Below are positions 1 to 7,492 of a stretch of DNA of 64,000 bases, in pieces. The DNA comes from Halomicrobium urmianum (GTDB lineage: Archaea; Halobacteriota; Halobacteria; Halobacteriales; Haloarculaceae), in the NCBI RefSeq assembly GCF_020217425.1, contig NZ_CP084090.1, positions 682,001-746,000 of the forward strand, written 5' to 3'. Numbering within the stretch: the stretch's first letter is position 1; each line of letters begins with the position of its first letter. The position numbers were made by a program, and so were the translations under genes. The notes below the pieces were generated by a model. It worked only from the letters and a program-made list of their open reading frames with translations, had not been told where the DNA came from and did no database searches.

Positions 1-554
1 ACGCCGCTACCGGTGACAACGGCCACGTCCTCGATCCGCTCCGGGCCGAAGTCGAGCACCTGGACGGGCCGGGCGCCGGTGTCGAGCGACTCCTCGAGCG
101 TCGAGCGCAGCTCGTCGGCGGTGTACCCCTCGGGCGCTCGCCCGCGCTGGCCGATGTACTCCGGCCCCACCTCGCCGAACGGCTCGCGGTCGGTCAGGTC
201 GAGCAGGTCCGCCACGCCCGCGGCGTTGCCCAGTTCCTGGTGACCGTCCAGCGGGAGGTGCGAGACGTACAGCGCCACGTCGTTCTCGATCAGCGGGGCG
301 GCGCGCCGGTAGTACGTCCCGGTCAGCCGCTCCATGCCGCCGAAGACGACGCCGTGGTGGGTCACCAGCAGGTCGGCGCCCGCCTCGACGGCGGCCTCGG
401 CGGTCGCCTCCGCGGCGTCGACCGCGACCGCCGCCGTCTCGATTTCGGCGCTCTCGGGCCCGACCTGGAGCCCGTTCGGGCTCGGATCCACGTCGGCGTA
501 GGCCGCGGTGTCCAGCCGGTCGTCGAGCCGCTCCGTAATCTCCTGCAGGTCCAT
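1..554 (-). CDS. Nif3-like dinuclear metal centre hexameric protein (C-terminus beyond window)
   Basis: The reading frame opens with MDLQEITERL at 554 and runs off the left edge, so about 184 residues of a protein usually near 250 are present. Metal-site motifs of the Nif3/YbgI family are visible: LVTHHGVVFGG around residue 65, SHLPLDGHQELGN around residue 95, and the VAVVTGSG segment where the window ends. Family members bind two metals and are often annotated as GTP cyclohydrolase I type 2, but the cellular role is unsettled. It is a divergent homologue by context only: the next minus-strand gene upstream starts at 1668 and ends 115 bp away, with nothing obvious between. Confidence 0.85.
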   Translation of the reverse strand, partial: MDLQEITERLDDRLDTAAYADVDPSPNGLQVGPESAEIETAAVAVDAAEATAEAAVEAGADLLVTHHGVVFGGMERLTGTYYRRAAPLIENDVALYVSHLPLDGHQELGNAAGVADLLDLTDREPFGEVGPEYIGQRGRAPEGYTADELRSTLEESLDTGARPVQVLDFGPERIEDVAVVTGSG

Positions 555-669
555 GTCCGGTCCGTCGGTCGGCCCCGCCGTATGCCTTCGGACTCCGGCG
601 TGAGCTCACCGGGCGATCAGGCCGGTGCCGACGTCGGATCGTCCGGGAGCGTCAGAAGCAGTCGCCGCG

Positions 670-1668
670 TCAGTCGGCCTGCACCAGCTGGCCGTTCCGC
701 TCGTCGATCAGGTCGTGCTCGACGGCGGCGTCGATGATGCGCTCGAACTCGTCGTCGCTGATCTTGTAGGCGTTGGTGGCCACGGCCCTGATCTCCGCCC
801 GGTCGACGGGGAACTCGCGGTTCTGGAGCAGGCGCATGACCTTGTTGTACTCCAGTCGGGTGAGCGAGGGCTCCCCGTCCGTCGGTCCGCCGGTGCCCTC
901 GTCGGCGTCCTCGTGAGGCGAAGCCGAGCGAGGGCTCGACGAGCTTTGCTCGTCGGCGTCCTCCGGAGTATCAGCGACGGAGGGCTCGCTAGAGCTTGCT
1001 CCAGCGGCGTCCTCGTGAGGCGAAGCCGAGCGATGGCTCGACGAGCTTTGCTCGTCGGCGTCCTGACGAGCCTGCGATCCGGGGCTCGTGGAACCCTGTT
1101 CCACGGCGTCGCCCGCCTCCGAGCGATCGTTCGCGACGTCGGCGGCGCTCCGGCCGTCGGCGTAGTTGCCCCCGTCCCCGGTCGACCCGGAGCGACCGCC
1201 GTTGGGCCGGCCCGTCGGCGCATCCGAGTTGCCGTCGCCGGCGCCGGCCGACCCGTTCCGCCGCCGTCGTGGCGTCGCCGACCCGTCGTCACCGCTCGCA
1301 CCGCCGAGGAGCCCCTCGTCGCCCGCTGCGTCTCCGCGAGGCGAAGCCGAGCGGGAGCTCGTGGAACCCTGTTCCACGGCGTCCTCTGCTGACATCCAAC
1401 CGACGTCCCCGCCGTCGGCGTCGCCCTCGACGGCCCCGTCTGCGTCGACCTGTCGCCGCTCGGAATCGCCGTCCGTGCCGGACCGACCGTCCATCGCGCC
1501 GACGACCGTCTCGACCACCTGGCCGAGTTTCCGCCGGCAGGTCGGGCACAGCACGACCGTCTGCTGCTGGTCGTCGTCGGGGTGCAGTTCGGCGGGCACG
1601 ATCGGATACTCCGAGAGGGAGGCGTCCAGCGCCGCCCCGCAGAAGTAACACGAGGAGAGTCGATCCAT
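670..1668 (-). CDS. Zinc-ribbon protein with long repeat-bearing disordered linker
   Basis: A 332-residue protein beginning MDRLSSCYFCG. The N-terminus has two CxxC pairs (CYFC near residue 7, CPTC near residue 41), the pattern of a treble-clef or HNH-like zinc ribbon. Residues of about 60-265 are a Ser/Asp/Glu/Gly-rich linker with recurring blocks such as SASPHEDA and DEQSSSS. The last ~65 residues (from LTRLEYNKVMRLL) look like a compact helical or winged-helix domain. Zinc ribbon plus C-terminal helical domain suggests nucleic-acid binding, but that is inference. The linker repeats are encoded by DNA hairpins and have expanded in frame. A TATA-like site 26 bp upstream supports this start. 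Confidence 0.7.
   Translation of the reverse strand: MDRLSSCYFCGAALDASLSEYPIVPAELHPDDDQQQTVVLCPTCRRKLGQVVETVVGAMDGRSGTDGDSERRQVDADGAVEGDADGGDVGWMSAEDAVEQGSTSSRSASPRGDAAGDEGLLGGASGDDGSATPRRRRNGSAGAGDGNSDAPTGRPNGGRSGSTGDGGNYADGRSAADVANDRSEAGDAVEQGSTSPGSQARQDADEQSSSSHRSASPHEDAAGASSSEPSVADTPEDADEQSSSSPRSASPHEDADEGTGGPTDGEPSLTRLEYNKVMRLLQNREFPVDRAEIRAVATNAYKISDDEFERIIDAAVEHDLIDERNGQLVQAD
913..1377. repeat. Cluster of short palindromic repeats inside a coding linker
   Basis: Perfect hairpins recur inside the linker of the zinc-ribbon gene. GACGAGC-TTT-GCTCGTC is at 938-954 and 1040-1056. GTGGAAC-CCT-GTTCCAC is at 1088-1104 and 1361-1377. Each is accompanied by a copy of GAGGCGAAGCCGAGCG (about 915-930, 1017-1032 and 1338-1353). 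All copies keep the reading frame open and encode the SASP, DEQSSSS and VEQGSTS blocks. Confidence 0.8.
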
Positions 1669-1693
1669 GCGGCCACGTGTGTCGGCCGCTGTC

Positions 1694-1699
1694 TTAAAT
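1694..1699 (-). promoter_or_regulatory. TATA box of the zinc-ribbon gene
   Basis: ATTTAA on the minus strand, 26-31 bp before the ATG at 1668. This spacing fits a leaderless haloarchaeal transcript and supports the chosen start. Confidence 0.5.
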
Positions 1700-1733
1700 T
1701 ATCCGCCGCCGTGACGGGGCGAAGGGGTCGTGC

Positions 1734-1830
1734 CGCTGACGGCGATGCAGCCGTCCGTGTGCAAAGTCGCTGACGGCAATTCAGCCGTCGGCGTGCAAAG
1801 CCGCTGACGGCAATTCAGCCGTCAGCGTGG
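1734..1830. repeat. Three tandem ~34-bp repeats, each a hairpin
   Basis: The unit CGCTGACGGCAATTCAGCCG followed by TCAGCGTGCAAAG is repeated at about 1734-1766, 1767-1800 and 1801-1830. Each unit contains inverted arms GCTGACGGC and GCCGTCAGC around a 6-nt loop; the third copy is a perfect hairpin and the first is the most decayed. The third copy overlaps the end of speB and supplies its last codons (Ala-Asp-Gly-stop). Placement just after a stop codon suggests a transcript-end or stability function. Confidence 0.8.
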
Positions 1831-2612
1831 GCGTAGACGAACGCGCGCAGGAGCTTCGCGGCGAGAACGGCGGCCTGGCCCTCGTCCCGGTCGTTGACCT
1901 CGACGACGTCGAAGCCGACGGCACGGGGCGCGACGGCGCGGACCGCCTCGTGCATCGTCGACGGGTCGAGGCCGAACGGCTCCATAGTCCCGGTGCCGGG
2001 GGCGTAGCCGGGGTCGGCGGCGTCGATGTCGACCGAGAGGTAGGCGTCGCCGTCGAGGTCCGGTTCCCAGTCGGCGACCGCCTGTGGCGGGACGACGGTG
2101 ACGTCGTCGGCCCCGGCGCGCTCCCACTCGGCCTCGCTGCCGGTGCGCGCCCCGAGGATCACCGCGCGGTCGGCGACGTCGAGGGCGTGGTTGGCGACGG
2201 TCGCGTGGCTCAGCGGGTTGCCGGCGTACGATTCGCGGAGGTCGAGGTGGGCGTCGAGACAGACGAAGACGTCGGGGTCGAGGGCGCGGACGCCCGCGAC
2301 GGTGACGGTGTGCTCGCCGCCGACCAGCAGCGGCAATCGGCCCTCCTCGGCGTGGTCGGCGAGCGTCCCGCGGAGGAAGGTCAGGTACTCGTCGACGTCG
2401 TCGGTCGGGCCGACGTCGCCGTGGTCCGCGACGGCGAGGTCCGTGAAGCGCTGCTCCGTGTACTGGTCGTAGTCGTCGAACGACTCGGCGAAATGGCGGA
2501 CGCGGCGCGGACCGAACCGAGCGCCTGGCTGAAACGTCGTCGAGGCGTCGAGCGGTGCGCCGACGACGACGTACTCTGCCGACGCGGGGTCGGCCGACGC
2601 GCCGGGGAACAT
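1815..2612 (-). CDS. speB: Agmatinase-family ureohydrolase
   Basis: A 265-residue ureohydrolase. The manganese-binding signatures are all present: GGEHT near residue 98, DAHLDLR near residue 120, and SVDIDAADPGYAPGTG near residue 193. Family enzymes cleave guanidino groups, for example agmatine to putrescine and urea. The gene starts one base after the stop codon of aIF5A, so the two are certainly co-transcribed. In halophilic archaea an agmatinase-like protein encoded beside aIF5A has been implicated in making deoxyhypusine through an agmatine-derived intermediate; that role fits here better than bulk polyamine synthesis, but it is inferred from the context. Confidence 0.9.
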   Translation of the reverse strand: MFPGASADPASAEYVVVGAPLDASTTFQPGARFGPRRVRHFAESFDDYDQYTEQRFTDLAVADHGDVGPTDDVDEYLTFLRGTLADHAEEGRLPLLVGGEHTVTVAGVRALDPDVFVCLDAHLDLRESYAGNPLSHATVANHALDVADRAVILGARTGSEAEWERAGADDVTVVPPQAVADWEPDLDGDAYLSVDIDAADPGYAPGTGTMEPFGLDPSTMHEAVRAVAPRAVGFDVVEVNDRDEGQAAVLAAKLLRAFVYAHADG

Positions 2613-2613
2613 C

Positions 2614-2988
2614 CTAGACGATCTTGCGCTGGTCCTCGTACTCGAGGTACTCGATCTCGTCGTCAGGGTTGAGGTCCTCGCCCTCGGGGATGCGCATCGT
2701 GAACGTGTCGTAGGTCTCCAGGTCCATCACCTGGGCGTCGTCGCCCGTGACGGAGACGACCTGACCCTGCTTGCGGTCGATGATCGGGACCCAGACCTTG
2801 GCGTCGACGGGCTGGGAGAGCGAGCGCTTCTTCCCGTCGAAGACGCCCTCGGCCTCGACGCGGGCTTTGGCGCTGCCGTGCTTGCCCGGCTTGGCCGTGC
2901 TGTAGGAGTTGATTTCGCAGGGCGTGTCGTCGATCATCACGTAGCTTCCCTCGTCGAGGTCTCGAACCTCGTTCTGCTGTCGCGGCAT
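2614..2988 (-). CDS. eif5A: Translation initiation factor aIF5A
   Basis: A 124-residue archaeal IF5A. The hypusination loop reads [12 protein letters not shown], placing the modified lysine at residue 36 (PGKHG). The N-terminal SH3-like and C-terminal OB-fold halves are both complete, ending EDQRKIV. The frame is open farther upstream to a Met at 3093, but MPRQQNEV at 2988 is the family start and has a TATA box 25 bp before it. It promotes translation of difficult sequences such as polyproline. The neighbouring ureohydrolase gene follows with a 1-nt gap, linking the protein to its modifying enzyme. Confidence 0.95.
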   Translation of the reverse strand: MPRQQNEVRDLDEGSYVMIDDTPCEINSYSTAKPGKHGSAKARVEAEGVFDGKKRSLSQPVDAKVWVPIIDRKQGQVVSVTGDDAQVMDLETYDTFTMRIPEGEDLNPDDEIEYLEYEDQRKIV

Positions 2989-3012
2989 ACCGCGGGATTG
3001 TCGATGTGCCTG

Positions 3013-3018
3013 TATAAA
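3013..3018 (-). promoter_or_regulatory. TATA box of the aIF5A-speB operon
   Basis: TTTATA on the minus strand, 25-30 bp before the ATG at 2988. It implies a leaderless transcript and decides the start of aIF5A. Confidence 0.7.
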
Positions 3019-3089
3019 CGGTTTGGATTGCGAGAGCGCCTGTTCGGAACGAGTCTCGGCGGGAGGCCGATGAGCCGTTGCCCGCCCCA

Positions 3090-4796
3090 TCACTCCAGTT
3101 CGTCGGGCCCGTAGGCCCGCGCGTAGCCGCTGCTCTCCTCATCCTCCTGGCCCTCCCGGAGGTTCTGGCGCGTGAACTGCGGCTCGGCCCTGATGCCGCC
3201 GGAGCGCCGGAAGGAGTACAGCAGCAGCACCGCCATCAGGGCCGTCCCGACGCCGGCGACGACCGTCGCCACGTCCGTCGCGTTGGCGTAGAGGTAGGCG
3301 GTGCTGAAGGTCCCGCTGGCGACGATCATCCCAAGGACCAGCCGCCGGGTCATCTGGCGGACGACGCCGTCCGAGTCCTCGATGTCGGCCCGCACGTGGA
3401 AGTCCTCGCGGTCGACCCGGTCCAGCGCCGACTCCAGTTTCGGGGGCACGCGGACGCTGGACTCGACGGCGTCGCGGGCCTCACGCGCCCGGTCCTCGAC
3501 GAACTCGCGGGCGCCGGCGGCGATGTACCCCTCCTCGCGGAGGTAGCTCGTGGCGACCTCGATGAAGTCGAAGTCCGGGTCCAGCGTCACGCAGACGCCC
3601 TCGACGACAGTCGCGACGCGGAGCACGAGCGCGAGGTCCGGCGGCAGGCGCAGCGGGAACTCGTACATGGTGTCCTCGACCTGCTGGACGATCTGCTGGA
3701 CGCGGTACTGCTCGATGTCCTCGCCGCGGGCGTCCGCGATGGCCAGTTCCATCACGTCGCCCATCAACTGCCGGTCGGCGTCGGGACTCAGGGTCCCCAT
3801 CTCGACGAGCGCGTCGAGGATGGCGTCGATGTCCTGATCGGCCACCGCCGCGTAGAAGTCGACGATCTTGTCCTGCAGGAACGGGTCGACGCGGCCGGAC
3901 ATCCCGAAGTCGTAGAAGACGAGCGTGCCGTCGTCCTGAACGGCCAGGTTGCCGGGGTGGGGATCGGCGTGGAACACGCCGTCGTCGATGATCATCTGGA
4001 GGTAGCTCCGCTGGAGCGTCTCCGCGAGCGCCGTGCGGTCGACGCCCAGCTCGTCCAGCTCGTTGACGTCGTTGATCTTCGTCCCCGGGACGTACTCCAT
4101 CGTGAGCACGCGCGGCGTCGAGTGGCTCTCGATCACGCTGGGGATCCGGACGCGCTCCTCGTCGGCGAAGTTGTCCCTGATCTCGGTGAGCATCCGCGCC
4201 TCGCGCTCGTAGCTCATCTCCTGGCGGATCGTGCGGCTGAACTCGTCGGCCAGCGTCTCCAGCGAGAACGAGCGGGTCTCGTCGGTGAAGTACAGCAGGA
4301 CCGGCAGCGTCCACCGGATGGCGCGCAGGTCCGCCTCGACGAGGTCCTCGACGCCGGGCCGTCGGACCTTGATGGCGACGGGCTCGTCGTCGACGCTGGC
4401 CCGGTACACCTGCCCGAGGCTCGCGCCGCTGATGGCCTCGCGCTCGAAGTCGTCGAACGCCTCGTCGACCGGCCCCAGTTCCTCCTCGAGGACGACCCTG
4501 GCCTCCTCCCAGGGCGCCGGCGGCACCCGGTCCTGGAGCTTCGAGAACTCGTCGATGTACTGCGGCGGGAGGACGTCCGGCCGCGTCGACAGCAACTGGC
4601 CGAGTTTGATGAACGTCGGACCGAGGGTCAAAAGCGACTCCAGCAGCGTGGCGGCCCGCTCGCGGCGCTGCTCGCTCGTGACCCGCCGCGAGCGCCCGAA
4701 CAGGATGAACCGGTGCCTGTCGCGGGCGTAGGCGAGCGCGAGCGGCAGGAACTGCCGGACGACGACCAGAAACCGCCAGTAGGCGCGAAGGTTCAC
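3090..4796 (-). CDS. ubiB: ABC1/UbiB-family atypical protein kinase-like protein
   Basis: A 568-residue member of the ABC1/ADCK/UbiB family. Visible family motifs are KLGQ (residues 64-67, in [14 protein letters not shown]), the AIKVRRPG lysine at residue 143, [17 protein letters not shown] (catalytic loop) and YDFGMSG (metal-binding DFG equivalent). Two hydrophobic segments near the C-terminus should anchor it in the membrane. Bacterial UbiB and eukaryotic COQ8 support ubiquinone synthesis through ATPase activity; halophiles use menaquinone, so the target is probably another isoprenoid lipid. The start is GTG at 4796: the hsp20 stop codon lies in the same frame 21 bp before it, so no earlier start is possible. 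Confidence 0.9.
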   Translation of the reverse strand: MNLRAYWRFLVVVRQFLPLALAYARDRHRFILFGRSRRVTSEQRRERAATLLESLLTLGPTFIKLGQLLSTRPDVLPPQYIDEFSKLQDRVPPAPWEEARVVLEEELGPVDEAFDDFEREAISGASLGQVYRASVDDEPVAIKVRRPGVEDLVEADLRAIRWTLPVLLYFTDETRSFSLETLADEFSRTIRQEMSYEREARMLTEIRDNFADEERVRIPSVIESHSTPRVLTMEYVPGTKINDVNELDELGVDRTALAETLQRSYLQMIIDDGVFHADPHPGNLAVQDDGTLVFYDFGMSGRVDPFLQDKIVDFYAAVADQDIDAILDALVEMGTLSPDADRQLMGDVMELAIADARGEDIEQYRVQQIVQQVEDTMYEFPLRLPPDLALVLRVATVVEGVCVTLDPDFDFIEVATSYLREEGYIAAGAREFVEDRAREARDAVESSVRVPPKLESALDRVDREDFHVRADIEDSDGVVRQMTRRLVLGMIVASGTFSTAYLYANATDVATVVAGVGTALMAVLLLYSFRRSGGIRAEPQFTRQNLREGQEDEESSGYARAYGPDELE

Positions 4797-4814
4797 CAGC
4801 CAGCCACCCCGTCC

Positions 4815-5171
4815 TCAGGCGTCCTCGACGGGAATCGTCGTGCCCCGACCACTCGTCGCCTTCGGAATGCGAAGCTCGAGGACCCCACCCTCGATCGTCC
4901 CCTCCGCGTCGGTCCCCGTGGCGTCCGGCGGCAGCGGGAGCTCGACGTCGAGGAACAGCGAGCGCTCCTCGCTGACGAACCGGAACTCCCCGGGGACGTC
5001 CTTCTCGCGCTGTGCCTCGATCGTGAGTCGGCCGCCCGTCACGCGCACGTCCAGCGTGTCGGCGGTCACTCCCGGCAGGTCGAGCACGAGCAGGTACTCC
5101 TCGTCGGACTCGTGTGCGTCGGCGAACACCGCGTCCGGCAGGTCCCGCATGGCGTCACGGAGCGCTGACAT
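4815..5171 (-). CDS. Hsp20/alpha-crystallin small heat-shock protein
   Basis: A 118-residue Hsp20 homologue. The alpha-crystallin domain spans about residues 20-110 with the A-x-x-x-n-G-v-L-type motif as EGGVLELRIPK and a tail ending TTIPVEDA. It would act as an ATP-independent holdase. ATG at 5171 (MSALRDAM) is preferred over a TTG nine bases upstream. A weak TATA-like TTTAGG lies about 27 bp before it. The ubiB-like gene follows 18 bp after the stop, so both are probably on one transcript. Confidence 0.85.
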   Translation of the reverse strand: MSALRDAMRDLPDAVFADAHESDEEYLLVLDLPGVTADTLDVRVTGGRLTIEAQREKDVPGEFRFVSEERSLFLDVELPLPPDATGTDAEGTIEGGVLELRIPKATSGRGTTIPVEDA

Positions 5172-5214
5172 GGGCGGCAATTGGGGGCGCGCACTCCTAA
5201 AGCCCGCGGTCGGT

Positions 5215-5970
5215 TCACACGGCAGCGCTGGCCGCCAGTGCGAGCGCGGCGAGGCCGACGGCCACCCCCAGTAGCGGCCGCTTGGCCATCCGCCAGGCCG
5301 TGGCCCGTTCGGGGGCGTCGGAGACGACGAACGCCGGCGCTCGATCGCCGTTCCTGATCACGGCGTTGACCACGCCGGAGCCCCACTCCCGCGACGCCTC
5401 CTCGAACGCCTGCCCGTAGACGTAGGCCGTCTCGTCGACGTCGAGGCGGCGCTCGACGAACCGCTGCTCGTTGCCGAGGTTCAACTCGACGACCCGCAGG
5501 TCGAGCGTCCGGTCCTGGGGGTCGACCTCGTCGCTCTCGGCGAGGTACTCCGCGATGCGCCCGGGCGGCTTTTCGCCGGGGTCGACCCGGACGACGTGTG
5601 ACTCGAGGTGCAGTTCGGCCCCGGCCGGCTCGACCCGAGCCTTCCCGGACCCGTCGTCGACCAGGAACGGGACGGCGGCCCCGCCCGAGTCAAGCGTCTC
5701 CCAGTGGCTGTGCTTGCCCGACGACCGGAGCTCCTCGGCCTCGTACTCGTAGGCCAGACACTCCCGGCCGGAGAAGGGCGCGGTGACGGTGGCTCCGTCG
5801 AGTCGCGCCTCGCCCTCGACCTCCACCGGGCCCGAGTGGTTCGGCAGGCGGTAGACGTCGACGGGGTCGTTCCGGAGGGCGTGGACGACCGATCGCAGCC
5901 GATGGAGGCTGTACGAGAGGACGGCAAGGCCGGCGGCCGCGAACGCGAGGGTGAGTGGACCGGAGACCAT
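5215..5970 (-). CDS. GIDE-domain-like membrane protein
   Basis: A 251-residue protein with one membrane helix at the N-terminus (about residues 5-25) and one at the C-terminus (about residues 230-250). The middle resembles the GIDE domain found in mitochondrial E3 ligase MULAN and in many prokaryotic membrane proteins: GPVEVEGEARLDGATVTAPFSG, then ECLAYEYEAEE. There is no RING finger, so a ligase annotation would be unsupported. The function is unknown. It is divergent in role from its neighbours and probably monocistronic. Confidence 0.65.
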   Translation of the reverse strand: MVSGPLTLAFAAAGLAVLSYSLHRLRSVVHALRNDPVDVYRLPNHSGPVEVEGEARLDGATVTAPFSGRECLAYEYEAEELRSSGKHSHWETLDSGGAAVPFLVDDGSGKARVEPAGAELHLESHVVRVDPGEKPPGRIAEYLAESDEVDPQDRTLDLRVVELNLGNEQRFVERRLDVDETAYVYGQAFEEASREWGSGVVNAVIRNGDRAPAFVVSDAPERATAWRMAKRPLLGVAVGLAALALAASAAV

Positions 5971-6031
5971 GCCCGTGCGAGCACGCTCAGCGCGTATAAA
6001 TTTCGGGGGTCACGAGCGGCGGACGCGACGC

Positions 6032-6664
6032 TCAGTGCAGCTCGTCCAGCCGCTGTATCCGATGATCCCCGAGCACGCAGTGGCCGCGCTCGTCGGGGTC
6101 GTGGCGCTCGACGTGGACGGCGTCGAGGCCGGCGTTCCAGGCGGCGCCGACGTCGTCGGGGTCGTCGCCCACGAGGGCGCCGACGTGGCCGTTGTAGCCG
6201 ACGCCCAGATCGGTCATCGCCAGTTCGACCGGGCCGGCGTCGGGCTTCCAGCCGACCTCGTCGTCGCAGCAGACCACCGCGTCGAACCAGTCGCCGATGT
6301 CGAGGTGGTCGAGCACGGGGTCGGTGAGGTACTGCTGGCAGTGCGTGACGAGGCCCACCGGCCCGTCGACGGACCCGAGGAACGCCTCGGCGTCGTCGTA
6401 GAGGTAGGTCGCCTCGGCGCGGGCGATGGGATCCTCGACCTCGTGGAAGGTCTCCCAGAACCGCTCCGGGTCGACGCCCCGGCGGTCGAGGACCCGGTCG
6501 CGGACGCCGCCCATGCCGTACCACAGGTGCTCCGCGTCCCGGTCGGTGAACCCGACGCCGAGGCGGTCACCGACGTCACCGATCACGTCGCGGGGATACT
6601 CGGGGTCGACGTCCACGAGCGTCCCGTCGAGGTCGCACAACCAGAAGTCGTACTCGTCAACCAT
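6032..6664 (-). CDS. HAD-superfamily hydrolase (phosphoglycolate phosphatase-like)
   Basis: A 210-residue HAD protein. Motif I is DLDGTLVD at residues 11-18. Motif II is the threonine of LVTHCQ near residue 105. The motif III lysine is in GWKPDAGP near residue 138, and the motif IV acidic pair is in ALVGDDPDD near residue 163. A helical cap lies between motifs I and II, as in subclass I phosphatases of the Gph type. The substrate cannot be told from sequence. It stands alone between oppositely oriented or separate transcription units. Confidence 0.85.
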   Translation of the reverse strand: MVDEYDFWLCDLDGTLVDVDPEYPRDVIGDVGDRLGVGFTDRDAEHLWYGMGGVRDRVLDRRGVDPERFWETFHEVEDPIARAEATYLYDDAEAFLGSVDGPVGLVTHCQQYLTDPVLDHLDIGDWFDAVVCCDDEVGWKPDAGPVELAMTDLGVGYNGHVGALVGDDPDDVGAAWNAGLDAVHVERHDPDERGHCVLGDHRIQRLDELH

Positions 6665-6756
6665 GCGGGATCGTTAGTGTAGGGCGTGCAACAGTAAGTA
6701 GCTTCTGCCGTTGCGCGATACCGTGACACGGTGCTGCTGCCGGGATCACCGGTGCG

Positions 6757-7170
6757 TCACTCTACCCGGATCGAACTACCGAGGTACTTCGAGAGCGCCT
6801 CGGAGACGTCGTCGGCGTTGAACTCCTCGAGATTCGTCGCCATCTCCTCTTTCAGCGCCGCCAGGTACGCCTCGTCGGTCCGCAGTTCCCGGAAGGAGAC
6901 GTCCGCGACGGGCGCGGACAGCGCCTCCTCGGTCAGCCGCCGGAAGTGTCCCTCGTCGGCGAGTTCGCCACGCCAGAGGTTGTCCCGGAAGAACAGCCAG
7001 CCGTCCTCGCCGGGCGGGTCGGCCGCTCGCTCCATCACCGTCTCGAACGTCGCCGGGTCGACGCTGACTTCCGGTGGTCCCGGATCGAGGCGAACGGCGA
7101 CGCGGAAGACGTAGGCCGCCTCGCCCGGGACGGGGTCGCCGTCCACGTCGTCGCGCTCGCCGCCCGTCAC
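6757..7170 (-). CDS. LWR-salt protein
   Basis: A 137-residue protein containing FFRDNLWRGE, the Leu-Trp-Arg signature that gives this haloarchaeal family its name. The start is taken as GTG at 7170, because it overlaps the stop codon of the upstream dehydratase gene as GTGA. The frame stays open farther upstream but over the dehydratase gene, where the translation is arginine-rich noise. The function is unknown. Tight coupling with the pterin dehydratase is the only contextual clue. Confidence 0.8.
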   Translation of the reverse strand: MTGGERDDVDGDPVPGEAAYVFRVAVRLDPGPPEVSVDPATFETVMERAADPPGEDGWLFFRDNLWRGELADEGHFRRLTEEALSAPVADVSFRELRTDEAYLAALKEEMATNLEEFNADDVSEALSKYLGSSIRVE

Positions 7171-7445
7171 TCGTAGAGGTCGTCGAACCGCGCGGCGAGC
7201 TCGGTGTCGTTCTCCGTGATCCCGCCCGCGTCGTGGGTGGTCAGCCGCACCTCCACTTCCCGCCAGCCGATGGTGATCTCCGGGTGGTGGAACGCCTCCT
7301 GGGCCAGCCCGCCGACGGCCGACGCGAACCCGACGCCGTCGAGGTACGCGTCGAACTCGTAGGTGCGGGCGATCTCGTCGTCCTCGCGCTCCCAGTCCTC
7401 GGGTAGCTGTTCCGCTATCTCGTCGTCGGAGAGTAGCTCGGCCAT
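7167..7445 (-). CDS. 4a-hydroxytetrahydrobiopterin (pterin carbinolamine) dehydratase
   Basis: A 92-residue protein with the PCD/DCoH signature: the histidine pair in AFHHPEITIGW and the later TTHDAGGITENDTELA segment. The family dehydrates 4a-hydroxytetrahydropterin, normally to recycle the cofactor of aromatic amino acid hydroxylases. Prokaryotic members without such a partner may act in molybdopterin or folate metabolism. The gene overlaps the LWR-salt gene by 4 bp (GTGA), so they are translationally coupled. hemA ends 47 bp upstream on the same strand. Confidence 0.9.
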   Translation of the reverse strand: MAELLSDDEIAEQLPEDWEREDDEIARTYEFDAYLDGVGFASAVGGLAQEAFHHPEITIGWREVEVRLTTHDAGGITENDTELAARFDDLYE

Positions 7446-7492
7446 GTGCGAGGCGTCGAACGGAGTCGGGAAAACTGTTGGCCCGCTGTCGA

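Noticed and set aside
1734-1830. The tandem repeats after speB as a CRISPR array
   Set aside because: The repeats are directly adjacent with no unique spacers and end inside a coding sequence.
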